From contig DATIZX010000082.1 in the NCBI GenBank assembly GCA_035516795.1, positions 36,665-100,664 of the forward strand: DNA of 64,000 nucleotides, given 5' to 3'. Positions 1 to 8,525 of this stretch are shown here, piece after piece. Within the stretch, counting starts at the first letter, position 1; every line of letters begins with the position of its first letter. A model generated the notes under the pieces. The model worked only from the letters and a program-made list of their open reading frames with translations. It was not told the DNA's origin and searched no databases. Source of the DNA: DATJBF01 sp035516795 (GTDB lineage Bacteria; Verrucomicrobiota; Verrucomicrobiia; Palsa-1439). A program made the translations under genes and the position numbers.

Positions 1-2
1 TG

Positions 3-140
3 CCGGCCGTTGTGTACGCACAGAGCAACACCGACATCACGGACGATATTCTCAAGATCCTGAACAAGAACCAGCCGACGACGAGCGAGACAACTCCGCC
101 CTCCGAAAAGAAAACCGATAAAAAAAGCAACAAGAAGTAA
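3..140 (+). CDS. skp: OmpH/Skp-family periplasmic chaperone, 3' end only
   Basis: The visible 45 codons end in TAA and read AVVYAQSNTDITDDILKILN followed by a polar, lysine-rich tail. The stretch resembles the C-terminal end of OmpH/Skp proteins (VVYA..DIT..I...LN). Skp is a periplasmic holdase for unfolded outer-membrane proteins. The next gene is lpxD after 2 nt, and skp-lpxD is a classic order in Gram-negative genomes, which supports the call. The start and most of the gene lie before the window. The Lys/Ser/Thr-rich extension is longer than in E. coli Skp. Confidence 0.75.
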   Translation, partial: PAVVYAQSNTDITDDILKILNKNQPTTSETTPPSEKKTDKKSNKK

Positions 141-142
141 AC

Positions 143-1186
143 GTGCAGCAGACCGTCCGTGACATCGCCCGCATTGTCGGAGGAAGCCTTTCCGGCAATC
201 CCGAGCAAATGGTAACCGGCTTGGCGGGGATCCGCGAAGCCGCGCACGGCGACATCAGTTTCTTGGCCAGTCCGAAGTATTTGTCGGCGGTCAAGACGAC
301 GCGCGCTTCGGTGCTCATTGTCCAGCGCGAAATGGAGATTGCGTTCGACGGCACGTTGATCCGCGTGGAGGATCCCTCCGAAGCGTTCGCGAGGCTCGTG
401 GAGCAGGTCGCCCCACAACCGGTCACCTACCCACCCGTGATCCATCCGACCGCGGTCATTGCCGCTTCGGCCAAGCTGGGGCGGAACGTCTCAATTCAGC
501 CGCACGCCGTTGTGGAAGACGGTGTGATAATCGGCGACCGTACCGTCGTTGGTGCGGGCAGCTACATCGGTCACGAATGTCGCCTCGGCGCGGATTGCCT
601 CATTTATCCCCTGGTCAGTTTGCGCGAGCGAACCGTGCTGGGCGACCGGGTGATTCTGCACGGCGGCGTGGTACTGGGCGCGGACGGCTTTGGTTTTGAA
701 CCGGTCAACGGCATCCACAAAAAGGTTCCTCAAGTCGGCCATGTAGAGATTGGGGACGACGTGGAGATCGGTGCCAGCACCGCCATCGACCGTGGGCGTT
801 TCGGCCGGACCCGGGTGGGAAATGGAACCAAGATCGACAACTTGGTTCAGATTGCGCACAACTGCGTGATCGGCGAGCACTGCATTATTTGCGGCTTGGT
901 TGGCATTGCCGGCAGCGTGATCATTGGCCATCACGTCACAATCGCCGGCCAGGTCGGCATTGCCGGCCATCTCACGATTGGCGACAAAAGCATCATTATG
1001 GCACAAGCGGGAGTCACCAAGGATGTGCCGGCCGGTTCGGTGATGCTGGGTGCTCCTGCCGTTCCGCACAAGGAATTCAAGCGCGTCAACGCCGCGGTCC
1101 AGCGGCTGCCGGACACATTGGCCAAGATTCACGAGTTGGAGGAACAACTGGCCGAGTTGCGCAACCGCTTGTCCTCTTCGACTTAG
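143..1186 (+). CDS. lpxD: UDP-3-O-acylglucosamine N-acyltransferase LpxD
   Basis: 347 aa, GTG start 2 nt after the skp stop. LpxD adds the second hydroxyacyl chain, from acyl-ACP, to UDP-3-O-acyl-glucosamine in lipid A synthesis. Residues about 1-100 form the N-terminal uridine-binding domain (GDISFLASPKY). Residues about 100-310 are hexapeptide repeats of a left-handed beta helix (IGDRTVVGAGSYIG, IGHHVTIAGQVGIAG). The QIAHNCVIG segment carries the expected catalytic histidine. The C-terminus is a short helix (LAKIHELEEQLAELRNRL). Length matches the family. Coupling to skp suggests the usual envelope operon. The GTG start is chosen because it leaves minimal spacing and a normal N-terminus. 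Confidence 0.97.
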   Translation: MQQTVRDIARIVGGSLSGNPEQMVTGLAGIREAAHGDISFLASPKYLSAVKTTRASVLIVQREMEIAFDGTLIRVEDPSEAFARLVEQVAPQPVTYPPVIHPTAVIAASAKLGRNVSIQPHAVVEDGVIIGDRTVVGAGSYIGHECRLGADCLIYPLVSLRERTVLGDRVILHGGVVLGADGFGFEPVNGIHKKVPQVGHVEIGDDVEIGASTAIDRGRFGRTRVGNGTKIDNLVQIAHNCVIGEHCIICGLVGIAGSVIIGHHVTIAGQVGIAGHLTIGDKSIIMAQAGVTKDVPAGSVMLGAPAVPHKEFKRVNAAVQRLPDTLAKIHELEEQLAELRNRLSSST

Positions 1187-1321
1187 CCCGGCTCAAGCAC
1201 GAAGAATTTCCTATTTGGCCTGAATTGTTGTGGACGGCCACGTTCCCGTCGGCCACGAACTGTATTCACGAGAAATCCGGACTTCGCCAACTCGTGTCCA
1301 ATCCCCTTATAATGAGAAGCA

Positions 1322-1651
1322 ATGCCCGAACGACACCATCATCACGTGTATGTTGTACTGCTGGATGATGCCGTCTTGCGGGAGCGCAAAGTTATCGATG
1401 CGAATCCAAAACGTGATCCGAAGAAACCGTGCTTGTACGTTGGTATGACAGGGATTCCCCCAATCGAGCGTTTCCAGAACCATAAGGATGGCTACAAAGC
1501 TTCGCACTATGTGAAAAAACATGGTGTGCGATTGTTGCCTGAATTGTACGAGTACCTGAACCCGATGCCCTATGAGGCGGCATGTCAGATGGAGAAAGAT
1601 CTCGCCGAAGAATTGCGCGATTCGGGATACGCCGTCTGCGGTGGGACGTGA
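1322..1651 (+). CDS. GIY-YIG-like domain protein
   Basis: 109 aa. The N-terminus has HVYVVLLDD and later PCLYVGMTGIPPIERFQNH, which fit the paired strands and arginine of the GIY-YIG nuclease fold (Y..G.T....RF..H). A C-terminal acidic helix (EKDLAEELRDSGYAV) is also typical. In this small subfamily the first GIY is replaced by VYVVLLDD, so nuclease activity cannot be assumed. A TATAAT box sits 8 nt before the ATG, so the message may have almost no leader. It stands alone between lpxD and a repeat-like element. The fold call is moderately safe; the function is unknown. Confidence 0.6.
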   Translation: MPERHHHHVYVVLLDDAVLRERKVIDANPKRDPKKPCLYVGMTGIPPIERFQNHKDGYKASHYVKKHGVRLLPELYEYLNPMPYEAACQMEKDLAEELRDSGYAVCGGT

Positions 1652-1674
1652 AAAAAACCTGCTGCGCAAAGTTT

Positions 1675-1784
1675 GTCATTCTGAACAAAGCGAAATTGGT
1701 GCGGGCCATCCTGTCATGCGACGGCAAATCTCTGATGTTTTGACGGTTTCCGAGCGACTGAGACCCTTCGCTTCGCTCAGGGCC
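1675..1784. repeat. Interspersed palindromic repeat (MITE/REP-like), about 110 bp
   Basis: The left end GTCATTCTGAACAAAGCGAA and the right end CCTTCGCTTCGCTCAGGG are imperfect inverted copies of each other: about 13 of 19 bases pair when one is reversed. The interior contains TCTGATGTTTTGACGG. Sequences of the type TCATTCTGAGC.AAGCGAA paired with TTCGCTTCGCTCAG are scattered in many environmental bacterial genomes, where they give spurious HSEQSE-type peptides. It lies between the 3' ends of two convergent genes, a usual place for such elements. Only one copy is visible here, so repetitiveness is inferred from memory of the pattern. Confidence 0.5.
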
Positions 1785-1814
1785 AACCCAATGCAACTTT
1801 TCAGAAGAGCTGTC

Positions 1815-2492
1815 TTAATCCTTCACTCTCGCAATGGCGAGGCCGTCGATTTTCTGGCGCACGACCGGGATGAGGATGGCTTCAAGCTTTGGATTGGCGG
1901 CCAGCTTCTTGTTGAACTTCTTGATACCTTCCACCACCTCATCGCCTTTGCGCGGCAGTGCTATGTCCCCATTGCGGATCACGTTATCGGCCAGTATGAG
2001 ACTTCCCGGGCGCGTCAATTCCAGCGCACAATCGAGATAAGATGAATAACTCGGTTTATCGGCATCGATAAATACAAGGTCAAAGGGCGGCTCGCCGTTG
2101 CGCACCATTTGCTGCAGAATCACCCAGGCGTTGCCGTGACGGATCTCAACTCGTGAAAGGAGTTTGGCGCGCTGCAAATTCTTTCGTGCGACGCGTACGC
2201 AGCGTTCGTCTATCTCCAAAGTGACAATCCTGCCGCTTTTGCCGACGGCGCGAGCCAACCACATGGTGCTATAGCCGCCGAGCAATCCGATTTCCAGAAC
2301 GCGGTGCGCGCCTGAGAGTTTCGCGAGCAAATACAACAACTTTCCCTGATTCGGTGAAACTTGAATTGCTGGCAGGCCGGCTTCGGCAGCCTCACGCAGA
2401 GCCTGTTCAAATCCCGAATCACGCGGCACGAACAATCGTTCGATGTAATCGTCGATGTCATGGAGAAGAGGGGCTGGCGCTTTGTCGTTCAT
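1815..2492 (-). CDS. SAM-dependent O-methyltransferase (caffeoyl-CoA OMT family)
   Basis: 225 aa, ATG start. The glycine-rich SAM motif I is VLEIGLLGGYSTMWLARA. It is followed by IVTLEIDERCVRVARKNL (motif II acidic residue) and FDLVFIDADKPSYSSYLD, the metal-binding DAD segment characteristic of the cation-dependent caffeoyl-CoA/catechol O-methyltransferase family (Methyltransf_3). SLILADNVIRNGDIA matches the family's LADNVLW..G region. The substrate in bacteria is usually an unknown catechol-like or flavonoid-like compound. It is transcribed away from the histidine kinase downstream. Family call is firm; substrate is open. Confidence 0.9.
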   Translation of the reverse strand: MNDKAPAPLLHDIDDYIERLFVPRDSGFEQALREAAEAGLPAIQVSPNQGKLLYLLAKLSGAHRVLEIGLLGGYSTMWLARAVGKSGRIVTLEIDERCVRVARKNLQRAKLLSRVEIRHGNAWVILQQMVRNGEPPFDLVFIDADKPSYSSYLDCALELTRPGSLILADNVIRNGDIALPRKGDEVVEGIKKFNKKLAANPKLEAILIPVVRQKIDGLAIARVKD

Positions 2493-2551
2493 CGTGATCC
2501 GGCGTATTGAACGTTACGCCACAGCACGTGTCGATTCTTTAATGAGAGCGG

Positions 2552-3832
2552 ATGGTATTTCACCCCATGGGTCGAATGAACCAGTTTCTTGCAAAGCGGT
2601 CGCGCCCTATGGCGTTGGGGCTCGGGCTGGTGTTGGCGGCTGTGGTTGGCATTGGCGACCTCGTTACCGGGACCGAGATCCACTTTGCGATTTTCTATCT
2701 GGTACCGGTGACGCTGGCGACCTGGCTTGGCGGTATGTTCGCGGGCGTCATCCTGTCCCTGGTCTGCGCCGCGACCGTCTCCCTGGTCGATCTGGCGGGT
2801 GGCGTGCAGTATTCGCATCCGCTGATTCCCATCTGGAACGGGCTGATGATGGCCGGATTTTTTCTGATTGTCGCTCTGCTGCTCGACGCTTTGCGCAACG
2901 ACCGGGCCCGGCTGGAACAAGCGGTTCGCCAGCGAACGGCCGCCTTGACCGAGGAGATTGGCGAACGAAAGCGCGCAGAGGAGCAACTTCGTGCTGCCAA
3001 CGAGGCTTTGACGGCGCACAAGGACGAACTGCTGCAGGCTATGACTGCCTTGGAGAAGTCACATTTGCAACTTCAGGCCGCGCAGTTCCAGCTCATCCAA
3101 GCCGAAAAAATGGAAGCGATCGGCCGTCTCGCAGCGGGTGTGGCTCACGAGGTAAAAAACCCATTAGCCATTATCCGCGCCGGCGTGGACTACCTCGAAG
3201 GGGAACCGATCGCAAAGGAAAACACCGGGCACGGTGTGATCGCACGGATGCGCGAGGCGACCGGCCGTGCCGATTCGGTCATCAGCGAAATGCTCGATCT
3301 GTCCACCCCACGCGCGCTGGAGTTGGCCAACGAGAACCTCAACGATCTCATCAAGCAAGCCGTCCGGTTGGTCAAGCACGAACTCACCAAAAAATCCATT
3401 ACGGTCACGACGCACCTGCAGCCCGATCTTCCGCGTCTCTGGCTCGACTCGGCCAAGATCAAACAGGTGTTCATTAACTTGTTCATGAACGCCGTCCAAG
3501 CCATGCCCAACGGCGGTTCGGTCGTCTTGCGAACCGGGGTGAGTGAATTCCGAAAGATCGGCCCTGCCGAACACATCCAGTCGCAATATCCCCAGCGGTT
3601 TGCAGCGGAACAAATCGTCGTTGTCGTTGAGATTGACGATAGCGGCGTGGGCGTTCCCGAAGACCTGCTGCCACACGTCTTTGATCCGTTCGTGACCACC
3701 AAGGGAACCGGCATGGGCAGCGGGCTGGGCTTGACCGTCACCAAACAAATCGTCGATCTGCACGGCGGGGCGATCGACCTGCGGAACCGGCCCGAGGGCG
3801 GTGCGCGGGTGACGCTGCTGTTCAAAGGCTAA
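2552..3832 (+). CDS. Membrane-bound sensor histidine kinase
   Basis: 426 aa. Residues about 20-112 contain three to four hydrophobic spans of a membrane sensor (GDLVTGTEIHFAIFYLVP type). A coiled-coil linker follows (about 113-185, QRTAALTEEIGERKRAEEQL). The HisKA dimerisation domain has the phospho-accepting His199 in AAGVAHEVKNPLAII. The HATPase_c domain carries the N box (INLFMNAVQAMPNG), the G1 box DDSGVGVP, F box DPFVTTK and G2 box GSGLGL. NtrB-type kinases share the HEVKNPL motif. A single-domain receiver starts 10 nt downstream, so the two form a phosphorelay pair. In-frame ATGs at 2567 and 2576 are alternative starts. The stimulus is unknown. Confidence 0.9.
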   Translation: MVFHPMGRMNQFLAKRSRPMALGLGLVLAAVVGIGDLVTGTEIHFAIFYLVPVTLATWLGGMFAGVILSLVCAATVSLVDLAGGVQYSHPLIPIWNGLMMAGFFLIVALLLDALRNDRARLEQAVRQRTAALTEEIGERKRAEEQLRAANEALTAHKDELLQAMTALEKSHLQLQAAQFQLIQAEKMEAIGRLAAGVAHEVKNPLAIIRAGVDYLEGEPIAKENTGHGVIARMREATGRADSVISEMLDLSTPRALELANENLNDLIKQAVRLVKHELTKKSITVTTHLQPDLPRLWLDSAKIKQVFINLFMNAVQAMPNGGSVVLRTGVSEFRKIGPAEHIQSQYPQRFAAEQIVVVVEIDDSGVGVPEDLLPHVFDPFVTTKGTGMGSGLGLTVTKQIVDLHGGAIDLRNRPEGGARVTLLFKG

Positions 3833-3842
3833 GAGGTGACGG

Positions 3843-4235
3843 ATGGCCACGCAAAGGCGGATTCTGATTGTTGACGATGAAGCCGATCTGGCTTGGATGT
3901 TGAAACTCAACCTCGAAAAAACCAAAGCCTACGACGTTCAAATCGAAACCGATCCTGCGCAAGCAGTGGAGACGGCACGGAAGTTCGTACCGGACCTGAT
4001 ACTTCTCGATTTCGTTTTGCCGAAGACCAGTGGCGGAGAGCTGGCCGTGCAAATCAAAATGGCGCTGGCACCCAAAAATCCGCCAATCATCTTTCTTACT
4101 GCGGCACTCCCTCAATCCAATCCAGATAGCAAAATGCGGACAATGGTTGGTTATCGGTTTCTTGCGAAACCTGTCGGTCTCGAGCATCTGCTGGCCTGCA
4201 TCGCCGCAGAATTGCAGCATTCTCACCAGGGTTAG
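3843..4235 (+). CDS. Single-domain response regulator (receiver only)
   Basis: 130 aa CheY-like receiver with no output domain. Acidic pair Asp11-Asp12 lies in LIVDDEADL, the phospho-acceptor Asp56 in DLILLDFVLP, the conserved Thr in FLTAA and Lys109 in FLAKPVG. It follows the histidine kinase by 10 nt and is almost certainly its partner. Without a DNA-binding or enzymatic domain it must act by protein-protein contact or as a phosphorelay intermediate. Its 3' end overlaps the convergent pterin dehydratase gene by 4 nt. Confidence 0.92.
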   Translation: MATQRRILIVDDEADLAWMLKLNLEKTKAYDVQIETDPAQAVETARKFVPDLILLDFVLPKTSGGELAVQIKMALAPKNPPIIFLTAALPQSNPDSKMRTMVGYRFLAKPVGLEHLLACIAAELQHSHQG

Positions 4236-4579
4236 CCGGCTGTCCTCGGAAGTAGGTCGGTTTTCGCTGCGAAAAAGAAATCGCTTTCGGTGAGTCCATC
4301 GATTTTATGGGTCCAAATCGTAACCTTGACGTGTCCCCAGGCGAGATAAATATCCGGGTGATGATTCTGCCGCTCCGCCAATTCGCCGACGCGGTTCGTG
4401 AAAGCGAGCGCCTCTCGGAAGTTTTTGAACTTGTATTCCTTCTCCAAGTGATGCTCGCCGACAAGCAGCCAGCCGTTATTGACAGCCTTGTGAAGCGCCT
4501 TCAATTCCTCGCCCCTCAGGGGTGGCACGCCGCCCTTACAGGGAACACATTCCTTTGCCGCCAGGTCTTGTGCGTCCAT
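4232..4579 (-). CDS. phhB: 4a-hydroxytetrahydrobiopterin dehydratase
   Basis: 115 aa pterin-4a-carbinolamine dehydratase (PCD/DCoH). It dehydrates 4a-hydroxy-tetrahydropterin during cofactor recycling by aromatic amino acid hydroxylases. The signature EKEYKFKNFREALAF and the catalytic ERQNHHPD (His73, His74, Pro75), followed by WGHVKVTIWTHKIDGLTE, are all present, as is the N-terminal CVPCKGG seen in many bacterial members. No phenylalanine hydroxylase is in the window, so the pterin-dependent partner is elsewhere or the enzyme has another role. Convergent with the receiver gene, overlapping it by 4 nt. Confidence 0.95.
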   Translation of the reverse strand: MDAQDLAAKECVPCKGGVPPLRGEELKALHKAVNNGWLLVGEHHLEKEYKFKNFREALAFTNRVGELAERQNHHPDIYLAWGHVKVTIWTHKIDGLTESDFFFAAKTDLLPRTAG

Positions 4580-4601
4580 GGATTCTGCCTCCCATTCCTA
4601 C

Positions 4602-5978
4602 CTAACTGCGATTCACGGTCTTGGCAAGTTCCTGCAATAATTCGATGCTCATGGCGATGCCACGCTGAAAATTGCCGAGATCCATTTTCTCGTTGGGCGA
4701 ATGCCAGTTGTCGTCGGGCAATCCGAGTCCCAGCAAAAGGATCTCACCGCGCAAATGGCGCTGGAACACATCGAGTATCGGCAACGAGCCTCCTTCGCGG
4801 CAGAGTACCGGCCGGCGGTGGAATGTCCGCTCCAGGGCGAGCAAAGCCGCGCGCGCTCCCGGACCATGGGGTGCGGTAAAAAACCATGGGGTGCTCTCAC
4901 CGTTCATGGTGAGCCGCATGGATTTCGGACAGCGCCGGCGCAGATGACGCATCACCGAGCGGAGCACATATTCGGGGTGCTGGTTGGGCACGACGCGGCA
5001 GGTAATCTTGGCTGCGGCCCAAGCGGGCACAATGGTTTTGCCACCCGGGCCTTGGTAGCCACTGGTGAGTCCGTTGATTTCAAACGTCGGACGCGCCCAG
5101 CGTTGTTCCCAGGGCGTGAATCCCCTTTCGCCCCCCAAGGCGCGAACACCGAGAAAATCCCGGTACGCTTCCGCGTCAAACGGCAGGCGCTGCCACATGC
5201 GACGTTCCCAAGCCGCAATGGGGTTCACTCCCGTGTAAAATCCCGGTATGCGAACATGGCCATTATCGTCCACGCAAGCAGCCAGCAATTGCGACAGCAC
5301 CAGCGCGGGATTGTCGACGCTGCCGCCGAACACGCCCGAGTGCAGATCGCGCGAGGGCCCGTCCACCCTGATTTCCATTCCCACAATGCCGCGCGTCGCG
5401 TAGGTGAGCGTCGGCTGGTTCTTCGCAAACATGCTCGTGTCGGAGACCACAATGTAATCGGCGCGAAACTGTTTCGCGCGCTGCTTCACGAACTTGATCA
5501 GATTGGCGCTGCCGACTTCCTCCTCTCCTTCGATCAGGAACGTGACATTGGTGGGCAGCGGCGTACCCGTCTTGAGATAGGCTTCCACCGCTTTCACATG
5601 GGCAAAAAACTGTCCCTTGTTGTCGGAGGCCCCTCGCCCGAATAATTTCCCGTCGCGCACGACCGGCGTGAAAGGCGGCGTCTTCCACAACTCGAACGGC
5701 TCCGGCGGCTGCACGTCGTAATGGCCATAAATCAGGACGTGCGGCGCTCCAGAGCGATGACAAGAGACTCGTGCCGCCAGAATCGGATTGCCTTTGGTTG
5801 GGTACAGTTTGACATCCAGCCCGAGCGTGCGAAAATGGCGCGCGAGCCAGTCCGCACACGCCAAAAGATCGCGACGATGGGCGGACTGAGCGGAAACGCT
5901 GGGGAAACGAACGAGTTGTTTCAGTTGCTCAACGGATTGCCGACGGGTTTGTAAGAGATGTTTTTGGATCGTGACCAC
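4602..5978 (-). CDS. M20-family metallopeptidase (dipeptidase-like)
   Basis: 458 aa, GTG start. Zinc-dependent M20/M25/M40 exopeptidase. The first metal site is in LIYGHYDVQPPEP, the second in LFGRGASDNKGQ, the catalytic Glu pair in FLIEGEEEVGSANL and a further ligand in YIVVSDTSMF. The dimerisation (lid) domain spans about residues 190-350 (GGKTIVPAWAAAKITCRVVPNQ). The HYDVQP form groups it with cytosolic dipeptidase/carnosinase-like members rather than DapE or ArgE. No signal peptide is seen, so a cytoplasmic role in peptide turnover is most likely. Exact substrate is unknown. Confidence 0.93.
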   Translation of the reverse strand: MVTIQKHLLQTRRQSVEQLKQLVRFPSVSAQSAHRRDLLACADWLARHFRTLGLDVKLYPTKGNPILAARVSCHRSGAPHVLIYGHYDVQPPEPFELWKTPPFTPVVRDGKLFGRGASDNKGQFFAHVKAVEAYLKTGTPLPTNVTFLIEGEEEVGSANLIKFVKQRAKQFRADYIVVSDTSMFAKNQPTLTYATRGIVGMEIRVDGPSRDLHSGVFGGSVDNPALVLSQLLAACVDDNGHVRIPGFYTGVNPIAAWERRMWQRLPFDAEAYRDFLGVRALGGERGFTPWEQRWARPTFEINGLTSGYQGPGGKTIVPAWAAAKITCRVVPNQHPEYVLRSVMRHLRRRCPKSMRLTMNGESTPWFFTAPHGPGARAALLALERTFHRRPVLCREGGSLPILDVFQRHLRGEILLLGLGLPDDNWHSPNEKMDLGNFQRGIAMSIELLQELAKTVNRS

Positions 5979-6069
5979 AAGGACAACAAGGTAGCGGAGT
6001 TATCACAGCAAGTCAGCTTAATTGGATGGCTCTGGCGCCGCCGCGTGATATAATGAGCGCCGTACTTTC

Positions 6070-7752
6070 ATGACAGACAGCGATTTACCTGAAGCCAATC
6101 CGGCACCCGCCGAGCATCAAGCGTTACCTTTGGAGGAACTGGCCTTCACTCCCCAGTGGGTCAAAAGCGCCGAGAAATCCTACACCGACCATGCCGGTGC
6201 AGAACCCCAACGGAAAGGCGAGGGTCGACAACATGCCGGGCGTGAGCGAAACCGGGGACCACGTCGCGAGCAAGGGCCGCCTTGGGACCGGCCCGCTGGC
6301 GCGGCGGAGCGGCGCGAGTCACGTCCAGAGCGTCATTTCAGCGGCCGCCCACACGTTTCCGGCAAGGACCATCACCCACCGCCCGCGCATGCTCCGCAGA
6401 CTCTCCCGGTGGAGATTGCGTTTCAAGCCGAGGAAAAAGGATTCGCGGCCATGATGGAGACCATGAAACAGTCGCCGCGGGCCTATGCGCTGTTTGATGT
6501 GGCGAAGCTGGTATTGAACAAGCCGGAGCGCCACCACGTGAAATTCGTTCACAAGCCGGCCCCGGACGGGATTCGGCCTCCGCTTTTTCTTGTCATGCCG
6601 AGCGAGAGTGTTTTTCTCCGACAGGATGAAGCAGTGCGCTTCGCCATGCGCCATCACGCCGAAATGATCTACCGCGAAAAGAAGACACCGATCGAACCTC
6701 CAAAGGGAAACTTCACCTTTGTCAACCGTTGCGGAATCACGGGCGTCTGGCTCGGACCGCCGAATTACCATGAATACCAAAGCCGTTTGGTTCGGCATCA
6801 TCAGCAACGGCTGCGGCACATGCCCTTTGAAGAGTTTCGGTCGCGAATCCAAACGGTTAAGGACCCCGAAGCTATCAAGGTCTGGATGGACTCGATGAGT
6901 TTCAAAATGGAATACGAGTGCATTCTCGATGCTGAGCCGAAGCAATTTGCGACGCGGGACGAACTGGAAAGGCACTTTGTTGAGAATCATTTGGCGCAAT
7001 TCGTTACGGCTGCGCCCGAGGTCCGGATGAGTGGCGTGGCCAGCCGACAACTGCACAATCCGGCGTTACTGGAATTGCTGCGATTAACCTGGCTGCAGGA
7101 ACGCAAGTTCCCGATGAATACCGCGAATGAAATCCGCGGCAAACTTCGCCACGGCGGCTTCCATTTTTTCAAGGCCCCCAAAGGCATCACCTACATCAGC
7201 CACATCAAACCGCAACGCTTCGAGTCGATCGCGCATTTGTCCGAGCAAATTCAGAAAATCATTTTGTTCTTGCGGGAACATTCCGGCTGCAAGCGCAAGC
7301 GGTTGCTGGCACATTTCTTTCCTCCAACACCAACTGCGGTCGCGGTGCCTGACGCCAGCGCCACCACGACCCAGCCCGTTGCGGCAGAGGAAACCAGTCC
7401 GGCTGCTGCGCCTTCTTCAGCCGTTTCCAACGAAGAAGAACGATTTCTTGCCGATCTGCATTGGCTCATTCAAGACGGCTACGTTGTCGAGTTCTCCGAT
7501 GGACGGCTGTGGGCTTTACCCGACAAACCGCCTCAACCCATTCCCGTCGCGAAGCCGGCCCCGACTGCAGCGCCAGAGGCAACCACCACGGTGTCCACAG
7601 AGAGCACATCTGCACCGACTACTGCAGAGACATCAGAAGCAGTCCCCCCGTCACCGCCTCCTGTATCTCCATCCGCCGAGATGCCGACGCAATCCGCTTC
7701 GCCCCCCGCCCCAGAGGGGCCTACGCCGAATCCACCAGATTCCGCATCGTAA
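6070..7752 (+). CDS. Large uncharacterised protein with disordered ends
   Basis: 560 aa, not recognised as a named family. Residues about 1-125 are low complexity, rich in Arg, Gly, Pro and Glu. The central part (about 130-420) is folded in appearance, with conserved-looking features: FVNRCGITGVWLGPPNYHEY, a His/Arg-rich helix RLVRHHQQRLRHMPF, one CILDAEPKQFATRDELERHF segment and CKRKRLLAHFF. A Pro/Ala/Thr-rich linker splits off a short motif (about 455-480, FLADLHWLIQDGYVVEFSDGRLW) resembling the end of a winged helix. The last 60 residues are Pro/Thr/Ser rich. No signal peptide. A TATAAT box 15 nt before the ATG suggests its own promoter. The ABC transporter genes follow 20 nt later. Confidence 0.7.
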   Translation: MTDSDLPEANPAPAEHQALPLEELAFTPQWVKSAEKSYTDHAGAEPQRKGEGRQHAGRERNRGPRREQGPPWDRPAGAAERRESRPERHFSGRPHVSGKDHHPPPAHAPQTLPVEIAFQAEEKGFAAMMETMKQSPRAYALFDVAKLVLNKPERHHVKFVHKPAPDGIRPPLFLVMPSESVFLRQDEAVRFAMRHHAEMIYREKKTPIEPPKGNFTFVNRCGITGVWLGPPNYHEYQSRLVRHHQQRLRHMPFEEFRSRIQTVKDPEAIKVWMDSMSFKMEYECILDAEPKQFATRDELERHFVENHLAQFVTAAPEVRMSGVASRQLHNPALLELLRLTWLQERKFPMNTANEIRGKLRHGGFHFFKAPKGITYISHIKPQRFESIAHLSEQIQKIILFLREHSGCKRKRLLAHFFPPTPTAVAVPDASATTTQPVAAEETSPAAAPSSAVSNEEERFLADLHWLIQDGYVVEFSDGRLWALPDKPPQPIPVAKPAPTAAPEATTTVSTESTSAPTTAETSEAVPPSPPPVSPSAEMPTQSASPPAPEGPTPNPPDSAS

Positions 7753-7772
7753 GATAATGGAAGCGGTGGGAC

Positions 7773-8525
7773 ATGGCTGAGACAATTGTCGAGGTCCAGC
7801 ATCTTCGCAAAGAGTTCGACGGAACGGTGGCGGTAGCCGACGTATCGTTCGTGGTCGAGCGTGGGGAAATCGTGGGCGTCCTTGGTCCGAACGGCGCCGG
7901 CAAGACCACCACGATCCAGGTCCTGCTCGGGTTGACAACGGCCACGGCGGGCACGGTCCGGGTCTTTGGACGGGATTTGATGAAACACCGCGTGGAGATT
8001 CTCCAACGCTCCAATTTCTCTTCAGCCTACACAGGTTTGCCTTCTAATTTGAAGGTGCGAGAAAACCTTTTGATCTTTTCGAAGATTTACGGGGTCAAGG
8101 GGCATCGCGAGAAGATCGATCAGGTCCTGGATCTATTCGAGATCAAACATCTACGCGACAAAATCACGGGCCATCTCTCTTCGGGAGAGTCCACGCGTGT
8201 CAATCTTTGCAAGGCGCTGCTGAACGATCCCGAGTTGCTGATGCTCGACGAGCCGACCGCCAGCCTCGACCCGGATATTGCCGACAAAGTCCGCAAACTC
8301 CTGCGGCGGATCCAGCGCGAGAAAGGGATGACCATGATTTATACATCCCACAACATGCGCGACGTCGAAGAGGTATGCGACCGGGTGCTTTTCCTGCACA
8401 AAGGTCGGATCATCGCCGAAGGCACGCCGCAACAAGTGACCCATAAGTTCCGACAGAAATCGTTGGAGGACGTGTTCATTCGGGTAGCCCGCGGCGGCGA
8501 TTTACTGGGAGGGGTGAGCGAATGA
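7773..8525 (+). CDS. ABC transporter ATP-binding protein
   Basis: 250 aa ABC-type ATPase. Walker A is GPNGAGKTTT (residues 38-47), the signature is LSSGE (a variant of LSGGQ), Walker B is LLMLDEPTASLD, and the H-loop His is in YTSHNMRDVEEVC. The form with DPD and DVF at the end matches ABC-2 type exporters such as those for drugs, lipids or polysaccharide. It overlaps the permease gene by 4 nt (ATGA), so the two are made in fixed ratio. Cargo cannot be read from the sequence. Confidence 0.95.
   Translation: MAETIVEVQHLRKEFDGTVAVADVSFVVERGEIVGVLGPNGAGKTTTIQVLLGLTTATAGTVRVFGRDLMKHRVEILQRSNFSSAYTGLPSNLKVRENLLIFSKIYGVKGHREKIDQVLDLFEIKHLRDKITGHLSSGESTRVNLCKALLNDPELLMLDEPTASLDPDIADKVRKLLRRIQREKGMTMIYTSHNMRDVEEVCDRVLFLHKGRIIAEGTPQQVTHKFRQKSLEDVFIRVARGGDLLGGVSE

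Noticed and set aside
2455..3477. Plus-strand frame of 340 codons in the histidine kinase region
   Set aside because: It is another frame of the kinase gene; the HisKA/HATPase frame is clearly the coding one.
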